Shown piece after piece: positions 35,440 to 44,209 of a stretch of 64,000 nucleotides of DNA. Within the stretch, counting starts at the first letter, position 1, and each line of letters starts with the position of its first letter. A program made the position numbers and the translations under genes. The DNA is taken from positions 310,001 to 374,000 of the forward strand of contig JBKAHA010000006.1 in NCBI GenBank assembly GCA_046290675.1, written 5' to 3'. Source of the stretch: Aureliella sp046290675. Its GTDB lineage: Bacteria; Planctomycetota; Planctomycetia; Pirellulales; Pirellulaceae. The notes below the pieces were generated by a model. That model searched no databases. It saw nothing but the letters and a program-made list of their open reading frames with translations, and was not told where the DNA came from.

Positions 35440-37224
35440 ATGAGTGATGTACTGCAAAAGATCGAACCTTTGGACCAATTGCGTGAGCTGCAGAGGCGGG
35501 CGCAGGATGGCGAGGTGCAATCGGATGCAGAGCTACTGTCACTGTATGTTGAACACGGTAGTCGAGAGGCGATTGAGCTGCTTATTCGGCGTTATTCGCC
35601 GATGGTAGCAAGCGTCTGTCGACTGACAGTTTCGGATGCCACGGCAGCCGAAGATGCGTTTCAGGCGACATTCTTGGTGTTGCTCAAATCGGCAAAAAAG
35701 ATCCGCAAGCAAGGATCCGTTGCTGCTTGGCTGCACGGAGTCGCCTACCGAAACGCGGCGAGGATTCGCAAGAAAATGGGAGATGCTGCCAAGCTCGAGG
35801 CTGCAGCCGACACCGTCATGAACGTATCGTCGGATCAAGACGAGCCCATCACGAAAGTGGCTCGGCAGATGGAACTGGAGGCGCTCGATCGCGAGTTGGA
35901 AAACTTGCCCGATCGAATCCGTGGGCCGTTAGTCGAACACTACTTGATGGGCTTCTCGGCGCCCGAGATCGCCGAACGCATGGAGCTATCGGTTGCGGCT
36001 GTCGAAGGTCGGCTCAAGCGTGGCCGAAGGACATTGCGTTCGTTGTTGGCTCGGCGCGGCATCAGTCTTTCCGTTTTGGTAGCCGGAAGTGCTTACTTTC
36101 AGCAGCATGTCACAGCGGCTGAAGAAGTTGCTTGGACCAGCGCGTTTCTCGATCGTCATCTGCCTTCAGATTCGACAACAGTCACGGAAGTCGACATCGC
36201 TTCTCATAACTCTCAAGTCTCATCTTTGGTTGAAGGGGAAATGGCCATGATTGGATCAACAGGTAGTTTGAAAGCGATCGCTGCGATCGGAATCGTAGGC
36301 GTAGCTGGTACGTTGGCATTGCTGAATGCAACGGCACAGGACGCCGGATTTGAGTCAACAAGTCGTCACTCTGGTGCGCAGACTACCATCGAAGCAGCCG
36401 CCGCCGCAGACGCGGCACCGACCGTAATGCTTTCCGCGTTGGCTCAAGCGGGAGATACGGTTGCCAGTGCCGGGGGCGGTACGGTTTCGTCAAATGAGCC
36501 AGCCCAAATTACGTCGGCAATGGTGGGTACAGCGGGAACCCCGGATTCCGCTCGTGAATTACCCGCTGCATGGTCGCCTCCCAAGAATGGAGAAGTGCCA
36601 AGCTGGATGCAAAGTGGTAGTGAGGCGAAGCAACGCAAGCAAGTGAATGAAAAGGCCTTGGCCCAATTCATGGATGCAGACTACCCAGGTATCAGCCTTA
36701 AGCAGATTTGCGAAGGGTTAGCGGCAGACCTGAATACCAACGTACTGATCAAGACTGAGGAGCTCGATCTTCTTGGAGTCGATGCCGACACACCCGTAAC
36801 GTTACAGCTTTCAAAGGTAACGGTCCGGGAGATATTGCGCGTGATTCTGGAGCCTTTGGAGCTAACTTACCGAGTAACCGAAAGTGCCATTGAAATCACG
36901 TCACGAGATGACGCTGAAGGGCAGCCCGACATTCGCTTTTATGACCTTTCCTATCTTCTTCCGGATTCCGGACATGCCGAAAGCGTGCTCAATGCAATTC
37001 AACAGTCTATTGAGACAGACAGTTGGTTAGCAAACGGCGGAGTGTGCTCAATCTCATTGGTGGGATCCATGATGATTGTGGCGACAACCGATTCTACGCA
37101 CCGTCAGATTGAGTCGTTTTTGACGGAACTGGGGCGCATGAATCCCAGCAATCAAGGGCCAACCGGCGTCTCTGGCGGCATGGGAGGTGGCATGGGAGGT
37201 GGCATGGGAGGTGGCATGTTCTAG
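35440..37224 (+). CDS. ECF-type RNA polymerase sigma factor with transmembrane and STN-like C-terminal extension
   Basis: 594 residues. Sigma region 2 lies at about 45-112 (AIELLIRRYSPMV, DAFQATFLVLL, WLHGVAYRNA) and region 4 at about 170-207 (LPDRIRGPLVEHYLMGFS, AEIAERMELSVAAVEGRLKRGR type helix-turn-helix). Classical ECF factors end near residue 200. Here follow a hydrophobic patch (208-222), a probable membrane helix at 276-296 (LKAIAAIGIVGVAGTLALL), a polar linker, an STN/secretin-N-like domain at about 415-485 (ISLKQICEGLAADLNTNVL, LTYRVTESAIEITS), and a Gly/Met-rich tail of GGGM repeats. Planctomycete ECF factors with C-terminal extensions are known; the extension probably senses or anchors. 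No separate anti-sigma gene adjoins it. Confidence 0.85.
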   Translation: MSDVLQKIEPLDQLRELQRRAQDGEVQSDAELLSLYVEHGSREAIELLIRRYSPMVASVCRLTVSDATAAEDAFQATFLVLLKSAKKIRKQGSVAAWLHGVAYRNAARIRKKMGDAAKLEAAADTVMNVSSDQDEPITKVARQMELEALDRELENLPDRIRGPLVEHYLMGFSAPEIAERMELSVAAVEGRLKRGRRTLRSLLARRGISLSVLVAGSAYFQQHVTAAEEVAWTSAFLDRHLPSDSTTVTEVDIASHNSQVSSLVEGEMAMIGSTGSLKAIAAIGIVGVAGTLALLNATAQDAGFESTSRHSGAQTTIEAAAAADAAPTVMLSALAQAGDTVASAGGGTVSSNEPAQITSAMVGTAGTPDSARELPAAWSPPKNGEVPSWMQSGSEAKQRKQVNEKALAQFMDADYPGISLKQICEGLAADLNTNVLIKTEELDLLGVDADTPVTLQLSKVTVREILRVILEPLELTYRVTESAIEITSRDDAEGQPDIRFYDLSYLLPDSGHAESVLNAIQQSIETDSWLANGGVCSISLVGSMMIVATTDSTHRQIESFLTELGRMNPSNQGPTGVSGGMGGGMGGGMGGGMF

Positions 37225-37266
37225 ATCTTCTGCCGCCAAGGGTTGCAAAACATACAACAACGAATC

Positions 37267-37303
37267 ACGGCCACTTCGACAACGAAGTGGCCGTTTTTAT
37301 TTT
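37267..37303 (+). terminator. Intrinsic terminator of the ECF sigma gene
   Basis: Stem CGGCCACTTCG (37268-37278), loop ACAA, then CGAAGTGGCCG (37283-37293), followed by TTTTTATTTT. The T-run is only on the plus-strand side, so it serves the sigma gene that ends at 37224. Confidence 0.9.
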
Positions 37304-37387
37304 CGACCCAGGACGCGATTCAGCAGGTAAGCGAAGGGAGAACTACAGCAGCGCTCTGACACGAAACGGTTTCACGAAGCTGAGTTT

Positions 37388-38302
37388 TCAAAAGATGCGT
37401 CGCCGATACAAATCGTGCTTGGCGGCGTAGGCAGCGAGCCCTGCGATGAAGCCGAGTCCGACAATCCACTTGATGGGCCATGTGTAGGCCCAATAATCCA
37501 CGGGTTTCGGCTGGTTGATGAACGGATCGCCTACAAAGGTGATTTCGCGCAATACGAATTCGCCGGCATCTTTCTTGGACCGGTTGGGTAAGCAGACCAC
37601 CTCGACTCCTTGGATCGCTCCCTTTGGACATGGCACTGAAGCAAATGGTCGCAGCGTCATCTCGGTATCGCCTACGGAGACTTCGAGGGTTTCTGCGACC
37701 CGCGTGATGGCGAGTTTGCAACGGGAAAGATCAAAAGGGACAAAGTCATACTTCTGTTTGGAGCTGCCTTCGTAGGATGGCGTCGATGCAAAAGACATGG
37801 GGGTTCGCCGTGCCGCCAGGAGACCGACAGCCGGTGAAACGACCTTTGGATCTTGGTAAACCAGACGGATGAGCAAGCCATTTGGAGAGCCCGTGTTGAC
37901 TCGCGGTTTCTTGACGACTTCACAGTCGACCATGAATGAAAAGTGCGAGAGCGCGGCAACTTCAACTTGGAGGCCCGTGGGCAAAACATGGGAGCCAGCG
38001 GGTTGGGTGATTCTGGCTCCGTCACTCGCAAAAGCAATCAGCTTTGCATCGCCAAGGACCGAAAGCTTCCGGTTTTGCCCGGCCTGCGTGTCCATCACAA
38101 TATGGGTGATCAGTGACTCTTCGTCGCTCGGTTCCTCGATGATCTGGTCACCGAAATCGGATTCCTGGGCAAACGCAAGGCTGGGTGCTGCCAGTAGGAA
38201 TACGGCGAGCCTCAACTGTTTCCCTGCGGTGCGCAACCAAGAATGAAGAAACGGACGGTCCGGGAAATAGAATTGTGCATGGTTTCGATTCGAAAGTTTC
38301 AT
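37388..38302 (-). CDS. Exported protein with C-terminal membrane anchor, unknown function
   Basis: 304 residues from the ATG at 38302; a GTG one codon upstream is better spaced from GGAGG (6 bases) and may be the true start. A signal peptide ends near ASPSLAFAQ-type residues (LRLAVFLLAAPSLAFA). The middle is beta-rich, with no motif I can name. One membrane helix lies close to the C-terminus (WIVGLGFIAGLAAYAA), followed by a short basic tail KHDLYRRRIF. The likely topology is therefore periplasmic with a cytoplasmic tail. It converges on the ECF sigma gene and follows the DUF1559 gene at 38452 by about 150 bp on the same strand. No pathway can be inferred. Confidence 0.7.
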   Translation of the reverse strand: MKLSNRNHAQFYFPDRPFLHSWLRTAGKQLRLAVFLLAAPSLAFAQESDFGDQIIEEPSDEESLITHIVMDTQAGQNRKLSVLGDAKLIAFASDGARITQPAGSHVLPTGLQVEVAALSHFSFMVDCEVVKKPRVNTGSPNGLLIRLVYQDPKVVSPAVGLLAARRTPMSFASTPSYEGSSKQKYDFVPFDLSRCKLAITRVAETLEVSVGDTEMTLRPFASVPCPKGAIQGVEVVCLPNRSKKDAGEFVLREITFVGDPFINQPKPVDYWAYTWPIKWIVGLGFIAGLAAYAAKHDLYRRRIF

Positions 38303-38451
38303 CACTTACGATCCTCCGCTCCGACCTAAGAGTGTTTCGATTCATCTTCCAACGGCAAATGGGGCCGAGCAGACAGCAAGGCGGTTTGACGGATCTGGAG
38401 TTCATCCGAACTCGCGTTCCTCTACACCTCTGAACCTTCGAATTCGCCATG

Positions 38452-39522
38452 TCACTCACTATGCGCGTTTTCGAAGACTTCGCCGCTCGAGATTGTGGAG
38501 ACAGCGCCCCAGACTCCGTAAGGACTCGGCCCCGAAGAATCTCCGTTTGGAGATCGGTGAAGCAGGTTTCCGTTGTCGATGCTCTCGGCGATCGTGTGCA
38601 CAGAACCATCGACATAAGCGACTTGGATGATGCCGGGGTGGTACGAACCAGCGGTGAAGAGGCCGGTGACCAAGTCGTGAACAAACATGTTGCTGGCACT
38701 GATGTCATTTGGTGACAAGATTGCGTTTACCGCGGTGTAGATCGGGGCTCCATCATTCCATCTTCGACCTCGACCAAAATACGGTGGCGAAACGAGCGGC
38801 ATTCGAGGAATGAATTTTTCCACTGGGACACGAGGGGATATCTTGCCCGGTATGCTCAGCTCTTCCGGCGTGTACCAGCTGGTGAGCCCGCCAATTCTCA
38901 TTTCGACATAGGCCATCGTCATCGACGTCCCGTCGGTGACTTCCGCGATTCGTCGCCAGGTTTTGGATTGAAAGAATCCCCGAGTCTTACCATTGGCAAC
39001 ACCGATCACGTTGTCACCAACGCTGAAGCCAAAGTTGGTGAAACCAATATCGGTTTCGGTATGAATCTCTTTTTCACTGGGGCAGGTTAGCTGCGGAAGT
39101 TGAAACAACCATGGCTTGTAGTTGCCCCCGAATGTCTCCCCTGGAAACGGACCCCCACGCGCGATTCCCGACTCTAGTGGAGGACTTTTGATGATCTCCA
39201 TCAGGTTGCTTTGCTCTAGAAACGGTAGCAGAGCGACAAAGCCGCTCAACCGTTCGTGGTTGCCTGACGCCGTATTCTGAAATCCTTCGGTTCCGGCGCG
39301 CATGGCGGGGAAACGGCGAAAGGTGGATTCGTAATTGAGAGAGGCGAGCCCGATGTTGCGCAAATTGTTCATGCATTGCGTTCGCCTAGCCGCTTCACGG
39401 GCCGCTTGGACGGCCGGCATAAGGAGCCCAATCATGACACCGATGATGGCGATAACGACTAGCAATTCAACTAGAGTGAATGCCGCCCGCGCAGCAGGCA
39501 TTGTTCGCGTTACTGTACGCAT
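38452..39522 (-). CDS. DUF1559 protein with prepilin-type N-terminus
   Basis: 356 residues. The N-terminus RAAFTLVELLVVIAIIGVMI is a type IV pilin/pseudopilin methylation motif with the conserved Glu five residues after the cleavage point. Next comes the DUF1559 signature AAREAARRTQCMNNLRNIGLA with NYES, and a C-terminal part ending in the usual VHDLVTGLF, YVDGSVHTI pattern. DUF1559 proteins are highly expanded in planctomycetes and their roles are largely unknown; pseudopilin-like assembly or surface functions have been suggested. The start has AAGGGG about 7 bases upstream. The neighbouring genes on the same strand are separated by about 150 and 616 bp, so this is probably its own unit. Confidence 0.9.
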   Translation of the reverse strand: MRTVTRTMPAARAAFTLVELLVVIAIIGVMIGLLMPAVQAAREAARRTQCMNNLRNIGLASLNYESTFRRFPAMRAGTEGFQNTASGNHERLSGFVALLPFLEQSNLMEIIKSPPLESGIARGGPFPGETFGGNYKPWLFQLPQLTCPSEKEIHTETDIGFTNFGFSVGDNVIGVANGKTRGFFQSKTWRRIAEVTDGTSMTMAYVEMRIGGLTSWYTPEELSIPGKISPRVPVEKFIPRMPLVSPPYFGRGRRWNDGAPIYTAVNAILSPNDISASNMFVHDLVTGLFTAGSYHPGIIQVAYVDGSVHTIAESIDNGNLLHRSPNGDSSGPSPYGVWGAVSTISSGEVFENAHSE

Positions 39523-40138
39523 TTGCTACCCCTTCGAAAAAATAGCTACGTTCGCTGGCTACACTCTGCATCGCGGCAGATAGAAAAGCAGTCTTATGCA
39601 GCCCTTCCGCGATCCACTACACCAACTGCAGCTCAGTACTGCTGATGTGTTCCGGGCAACAGCAGGTTCGACGGCAGCGATGCCGCGACGACACTGTCGA
39701 ATTCAACGCGTGCGGCGCTGCCAAGCAACTAGTGTCTCGTGCGAGTGAAGTGAATCTTCTCAATCAGACAAGGCCCGCAGCGTAACATATCTTTGGCCCA
39801 GAGCAAAACTTTTTTTCTCGGATGCAGGGCATGGAAGCGGTCGTCCGCCGGGCGTTGGTTTGCAGTGGACCGAAACGCGTTAGCTCTTGTTCCACGAAAA
39901 GATCCTTGTGTGGGCGTTTGCGCGGCCTGGGGGAGGAACGCAGAGTTTGCATTCAATCGACGGCAAACGTCCGTCGCGAGGCCTCCCTAAAGAGCGTCTC
40001 CATGTCGGGGCAGCAACAAAAAAAGCTCGAACAGGGCGATGACCCATTCGAGCTTTTCACGATTGACGTGGATTGAAACAGCTTAGACTTATTCGGATTG
40101 AAATAGCGACCGCTTATCAGGGTTGAAACAGCGAATAC
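39523..40138. other. 616-bp intergenic region with terminator and small repeats
   Basis: No open frame here looks real. The right part holds the terminator of the lipoprotein gene (40018-40057) and a 25-bp imperfect tandem repeat that runs into that gene's stop codon. The left part, upstream of the DUF1559 start, should carry its promoter, but nothing can be singled out. Confidence 0.55.
40018..40057 (-). terminator. Intrinsic terminator of the minus-strand lipoprotein gene
   Basis: AAAAGCTCGAA (40021-40031) pairs with TTCGAGCTTTT (40047-40057) across a 15-base loop. On the minus strand the stem runs into seven T residues (A-run 40018-40024). It lies about 80 bases past the stop of the gene at 40139-40618. 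Confidence 0.75.
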
Positions 40139-40144
40139 TTATTC
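40070..40144. repeat. 25-bp imperfect tandem repeat, three copies
   Basis: Copies start at 40070, 40095 and 40120 with the pattern GGATTGAAACAGC, five to six variable bases, then CTTATTC. The third copy contains the stop codon of the lipoprotein gene. The copies are contiguous with no spacers. Confidence 0.75.
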
Positions 40145-40618
40145 AACGTCGGTCGTGTTCTGCATCTTCTCTTGCTTGACATCTGGTCCAGTGTATTCCT
40201 TGGTGTCGAGCTTCAATTCGTATCCACTCCGGTTGGCATCCGAGACGTATTTTAGGTCCGACTTGAGCGGTGAATACCGGTCGACAACGTACTTATATTT
40301 CTCGGGGTCAGGCGCCTGCTTGCTGGTGTCACCACCATCGGCTTCCGCTGGATCTAGAATGTGGATGTTGTAGTTCCCTGGGGGAACGCCTTTCTTTCGG
40401 CCCCATTTCATTTCGAACTCGCCGTTTTCATTGGCCATCGCCCTTGGCGGGCGTGTCGCGTCTGGGTTTTCAGGTTCGAAAACGATTTCGAGGTAGGGCA
40501 CTGGCTCACCATCATGAGTCACCGTCCCGCTGCAGCTGTATGTTTCCGGTGGCCCACAGCCTACGAAGAGGAACAGGCACAGACCAGTCGCGACTAGGCT
40601 AGCAATTTTTGTGTTCAT
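40139..40618 (-). CDS. Lipoprotein with carboxypeptidase-regulatory/transthyretin-like domain
   Basis: 159 residues from the ATG at 40618. The N-terminus MNTKIASLVATGLCLFLFVGC is a lipoprotein signal with lipobox LFVGC. The rest has the pattern of a small beta-sandwich of the carboxypeptidase-regulatory type: SGTVTHDGEPVPYLEIVF, NENGEFEM, VPPGNYNIHI. Such lipoproteins commonly sit next to DUF1559 genes in planctomycetes, and one lies just upstream at 40742-41812. AAGGA about 5 bases before the ATG supports this start over the open frame beginning at 40699. A terminator separates it from the upstream gene. The ligand or partner is unknown. Confidence 0.82.
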   Translation of the reverse strand: MNTKIASLVATGLCLFLFVGCGPPETYSCSGTVTHDGEPVPYLEIVFEPENPDATRPPRAMANENGEFEMKWGRKKGVPPGNYNIHILDPAEADGGDTSKQAPDPEKYKYVVDRYSPLKSDLKYVSDANRSGYELKLDTKEYTGPDVKQEKMQNTTDVE

Positions 40619-40657
40619 TGATCCTTCCAGATTCAGTTCTCGAGGATTGTTCGTAGT

Positions 40658-40690
40658 AAAAGAAACAAGCGTCCGATACGGACGCTTGTT
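40658..40690 (-). terminator. Intrinsic terminator of the second DUF1559 gene
   Basis: ACAAGCGTCCG (40665-40675), loop ATA, CGGACGCTTGT (40679-40689); the plus-strand run AAAAGAAA at 40658-40665 reads TTTCTTTT on the minus strand after the stem. It lies about 50 bases past the stop of the gene at 40742-41812 and just before the lipoprotein start. Confidence 0.85.
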
Positions 40691-40741
40691 CGTTTGCAAT
40701 TCATTTAGGTAAAGCTGACTTCGACGGACATCGAAGCGAAA

Positions 40742-41812
40742 CTACTGGTTGACGCTTACCGTTTGAGCATCATCACGACTGTGCAGCCGCCGCCACGGAG
40801 GTAATGCAATTCCGTCGGAAATGAAGTGAACACTGCCATCGCTCATGCCAACCATCACGCCGCCAATGTGGTAGCTCCAAGAGCAACGTCCGGCGAGACC
40901 CCAGCCAGGACGATGAGTAAAGAACTCATTAAATGGGTCAGGGTTTGGTGGGTAGTTGCGGCCATACTGCAACGCCTGTGCGAGACCTTGGCTGTTGTGG
41001 TTGACCCAGAACAGCGGGTTCGTCGGCGTGTTGAAGTTAGGAATGGTGTGGTTCTGTTCTAGGATCAAAAGCGTGTTCGAGGTGCCGTCGACGATAGCAC
41101 CCATATTGACATAGTCACCGCGGTAACCGATGCCACTCGCCCGCCAAGACCTTTCCGCACAGCAAGAGCTCTGCCGCGTACCCACGAAGGCTTGCGCAAT
41201 ACCATCCGCGCGATTCAGAGGGTATGGGCCCATACCCGCGTTCATGGCATAGTCCTTGTGTCGACCTTCTTGTCCGAGTTGAGGTCCACTGGGGCAACGG
41301 AACGTTGAAGTACCCGACTGCGATGCCAATTGGTTCACCACGAAACCGGGGTTACCTGGATCAGGTGTTTGGGAATTCCCTGGGTCGGGACCATATTCGC
41401 GGAACCATGTATCACAGCGCTCCGCAGTGAAAGGACGCTCACGGAAGTCGATTTGATTGTAAATCGAATTGGCTTCGATAAACGGCAGAATGAACGCAGA
41501 CCAGCTCCACATTCCGTTGTACCAACCGTTGCTGCTGTTGTTGTTTCGGTCGTTTCGGAATCCGCGTGATGTTGGCGTCGGCAGAACATTCTGCGGGAAC
41601 CAAGCCGTGTTGCCAGCCGGGAACTTGCGATATGCACTTTCATAGTTGTGCATCGCCAGCCCGAGCTGTTTGATGTTGTTGCTGCATTGCATACGACGAG
41701 CAGCTTCGCGGGCGGATTGAACCGCCGGGAGCAGCAAGCCTACGAGCACGCCGATGATTGCGATCACGACTAGCAATTCAACTAGTGTGAATCCTCTCCT
41801 GTTTCTGCGCAT
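40742..41812 (-). CDS. DUF1559 protein with prepilin-type N-terminus
   Basis: 356 residues from the ATG at 41812. The prepilin motif is RRGFTLVELLVVIAIIG, cleaved before Phe, followed by the DUF1559 signature AAREAARRMQCSNNIKQLGLA, MHNYESAYRKFP. It ends with GGVMVGMSDGSVHFISDGI, the usual family C-terminus. AAGGTG 6 bases upstream supports this start over the TTG at 41827. It resembles the other DUF1559 protein (38452-39522) in length and layout but is clearly diverged, so the two are old paralogues, not a recent duplication. It has its own terminator. Confidence 0.92.
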   Translation of the reverse strand: MRRNRRGFTLVELLVVIAIIGVLVGLLLPAVQSAREAARRMQCSNNIKQLGLAMHNYESAYRKFPAGNTAWFPQNVLPTPTSRGFRNDRNNNSSNGWYNGMWSWSAFILPFIEANSIYNQIDFRERPFTAERCDTWFREYGPDPGNSQTPDPGNPGFVVNQLASQSGTSTFRCPSGPQLGQEGRHKDYAMNAGMGPYPLNRADGIAQAFVGTRQSSCCAERSWRASGIGYRGDYVNMGAIVDGTSNTLLILEQNHTIPNFNTPTNPLFWVNHNSQGLAQALQYGRNYPPNPDPFNEFFTHRPGWGLAGRCSWSYHIGGVMVGMSDGSVHFISDGIALPPWRRLHSRDDAQTVSVNQ

Positions 41813-42271
41813 GAAGACACCTTTCAAAAAGGAATATGAAGCGCGTGAACCGAAACCGATTCCGCCTAAAACGCAAGGTCATTGGGGGTGGGGTGGACTC
41901 TGCGAGCTAGGTCTTCGGGCGGGAGGTAGCACTCAGAGTAGGGGTTGACGGATTGGAGCATTCTGTCCGGGCTGTGTCAACAAAAATTGGAAGGTTTTGT
42001 CAATGTAGTGTGGTCCAGAATCTCTTGGGAGGCGTTTAAGGTGGGTGTGGTGTCCTTAGTGGGCTTCGGGGGGTCTCTGGGACGCGGCGCAAGTGCTCAA
42101 GGTCGCATTGGATAAACGTGGCCAATTTCACAATGAAACCGGTTCCAATGTGGGGTGCCGGAATCTATTGCGTCGAAAAATTGGTTTTTTTGAATAGGGC
42201 AGAATTGCCCTTAGCCGCTGAAGAAAAGTACCCAAAAAAAATGGTCGCGGCGAGGGCTCGACCAGCTTGCG
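41813..42271. other. 459-bp intergenic region upstream of the DUF1559 gene
   Basis: No plausible gene. On the minus strand TTGACA occurs twice (near 41976-41981 and 42000-42005), a possible -35 element for the DUF1559 gene, but no matching -10 box is clear. A short A-run, AAAAAAAA near 42234, follows the end of the GMC gene without a hairpin. Confidence 0.4.
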
Positions 42272-44209
42272 CTAGACAAACAAGTCGCGGAGCATGGGCT
42301 CGGCGATCATTTGGTCGGCAGATCGTTCGGCGAGGGCCGATATGGTGAGGAGTGGATTACAGGCGATTGACGTTGGGAGCATCGCTCCGTCAATGACGTA
42401 CAGTCCCTCGTGAACACGTGGTTGGCCTGTAGCCGGGTCGATGTCGCCCCCGTAGGTGGCGTCAAAGACTTGGCCTTTGTGATTGGTGACTCCGCAACCG
42501 GGATCGTCGGACATCCCGCAACCACCCAGCGGATGCACTGAGATCATCTGTTTGCCGAAGATCTTTAGGTACTCGTACTTACCGCCCATCGCGTCGGCAA
42601 CGCGAGCGAATTCGCCACGAATCATTTTGCGATAGTCGCTTTCAAGTAAGCCTGGCCACGAGATACTGGCCCTTCCCTTCGAGTTCAATCGGATCTGGCC
42701 TTCGGATCCATCATGGCCCATTCCGAGGAGAATCTGCAGGTGGTCGAGATCCAGGTCTCGCATCAGTACACCCAGTGCGTTGCAGTAGGCACGAGCTGCT
42801 GTCCCATCTTGAATCAAGACACGACCTGCCAAGCTCCGATAGGGGTACGTTAGATTACTCTCGATCGTCGGGCCTACTCTAGCTCGATCCGTCGGGTATG
42901 CACTGTAGCCGCCGATTCCGGTTGGGTAGTGCGTCTTTCGAATGAAGCCCAATGCATCGCCGTTGCCGGTCCAGGCTGCACCAAGGCGTTTTGAGAAACG
43001 CATGTTGGTTGCTTCGGAACGCATGAGAATCTCGGTACTGCCTAAGCTGCCTGCGCCAAGAATCAATACTCGTGTCGTAGTGATTCCGTGGCAGGGGATG
43101 GTTTGGCCTCGATCCTCACGGTGATATGTGAAGTGAACCTTGTAGTAGTGTCCGCACTTTTCGATGCGGTTCACTTCTACTTGCGGGAACATTTCGGCTC
43201 CAGCACGACGCGCCATCGGCAGATAATTCATGGCGAGTGTATTTTTGGCACCGACATTGCAACCAGTCAAACAATCACCGCAGTCGATACATGGACGTTG
43301 AATCTGCCCCTGACGATTGATGATGGGCAAGCCTTGGGCGTAGCCGCGAGTCAACGTAAGGTTCGCGGCTTCGAAGCTGGCGCCCGAAGCCACGAGTTGT
43401 TCCCATGCTTTACGTTGGGCGACCATTTTGTGTGTGTGGTCCCACGGTTCGCGAGCAACACCGAGTTCCATTTCAGCGAGCGAGTAGTAGGGATCGAGGA
43501 ATCCACGGTCTCGCAAAGCTTGCGGCCAGACTCGCTGGGTGAATACGTCCGTGTCAGGGCGAATGGCTACGTTAGCATTGATGAGCGATGACCCGCCGAG
43601 CCCGCTTCCGCTGAGAATCGTAATCTCATCGAACTGCTGGACGTTGAACAAACCGGTCGCTTTGTTGACTTCACCTTTGTCGCGGCCGAGCACTTTTAGC
43701 CGAGATTCGGCTAAAACATCCGGGAGTCGATCCGGGAAAGTGCCGGGGACCCACTCTTTTCCGCGTTCAAGAATCCCCAGCCGGCTTCCAGGTTTCATGC
43801 GGGCTGCGATGCGGGCAGCGGAGATCGAGGCGCCGTAGCCGGAACCAATTACAAGCACATCAAACTGCCATGGAGCATTTCGGGGGACCGATTTTAGAAG
43901 GCGATCGATGGGGGCGGAAAGACGGCCACCGAACGCAGCCATATTTTGGCGATAGTCATGGATTGCTTGGGTTTTGTAGACGGATGGACCTGTTTGACGT
44001 CGGCCTCCGACTTGGCCAAGTTCTTTGCCCCAATTGTCAGCCTTGGCTTCAACGGTTGCCGCAACGCTCGCTCCGGCGGCAACGCAACCAGCCGTTTGCT
44101 TGAGAATGCTCCGCCGCGATACCACTGGATTGTCCGACTTCGGGTCGGTCTGCGCAGCTTGTCGAGGCTGTGATGAAGCGTTGTCAGATGGATTCGGGGA
44201 CTTAGGCAT
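42272..44209 (-). CDS. Tat-exported GMC family oxidoreductase with ferredoxin-like cysteine motif
   Basis: 645 residues from the ATG at 44209 (an upstream GTG at 44233 is also possible). SRRSILK at residues 31-37 is a twin-arginine signal. VIGSGYGAS near residue 120 is the FAD Rossmann motif, followed by ILERGKEW and ILSGSGLGGSSLINANV, the GMC flavin loop. CIDCGDCLTGC near residues 307-317 spaces four Cys as CxxCxxCxxxC, the arrangement of a 4Fe-4S ferredoxin site. The C-terminus has SVHPLGGCGMSDD and NPLLTISALAERSA, the GMC active-site and FAD-binding end. Relatives oxidise sterols, sugars or alcohols; the substrate here is unknown. Tat export fits folding with cofactor before transport. Confidence 0.87.
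   Translation of the reverse strand: MPKSPNPSDNASSQPRQAAQTDPKSDNPVVSRRSILKQTAGCVAAGASVAATVEAKADNWGKELGQVGGRRQTGPSVYKTQAIHDYRQNMAAFGGRLSAPIDRLLKSVPRNAPWQFDVLVIGSGYGASISAARIAARMKPGSRLGILERGKEWVPGTFPDRLPDVLAESRLKVLGRDKGEVNKATGLFNVQQFDEITILSGSGLGGSSLINANVAIRPDTDVFTQRVWPQALRDRGFLDPYYSLAEMELGVAREPWDHTHKMVAQRKAWEQLVASGASFEAANLTLTRGYAQGLPIINRQGQIQRPCIDCGDCLTGCNVGAKNTLAMNYLPMARRAGAEMFPQVEVNRIEKCGHYYKVHFTYHREDRGQTIPCHGITTTRVLILGAGSLGSTEILMRSEATNMRFSKRLGAAWTGNGDALGFIRKTHYPTGIGGYSAYPTDRARVGPTIESNLTYPYRSLAGRVLIQDGTAARAYCNALGVLMRDLDLDHLQILLGMGHDGSEGQIRLNSKGRASISWPGLLESDYRKMIRGEFARVADAMGGKYEYLKIFGKQMISVHPLGGCGMSDDPGCGVTNHKGQVFDATYGGDIDPATGQPRVHEGLYVIDGAMLPTSIACNPLLTISALAERSADQMIAEPMLRDLFV

Noticed and set aside
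40070..40144. GGATTGAAAC, similar to the 3' end of many CRISPR repeats
   Set aside because: The copies are contiguous with a 25-bp period and have no unique spacers; no cas gene is in the window.
38452..41812. The two DUF1559 genes as type II secretion or type IV pilus components
   Set aside because: They share only the prepilin N-terminus; no ATPase, platform or secretin gene is nearby.
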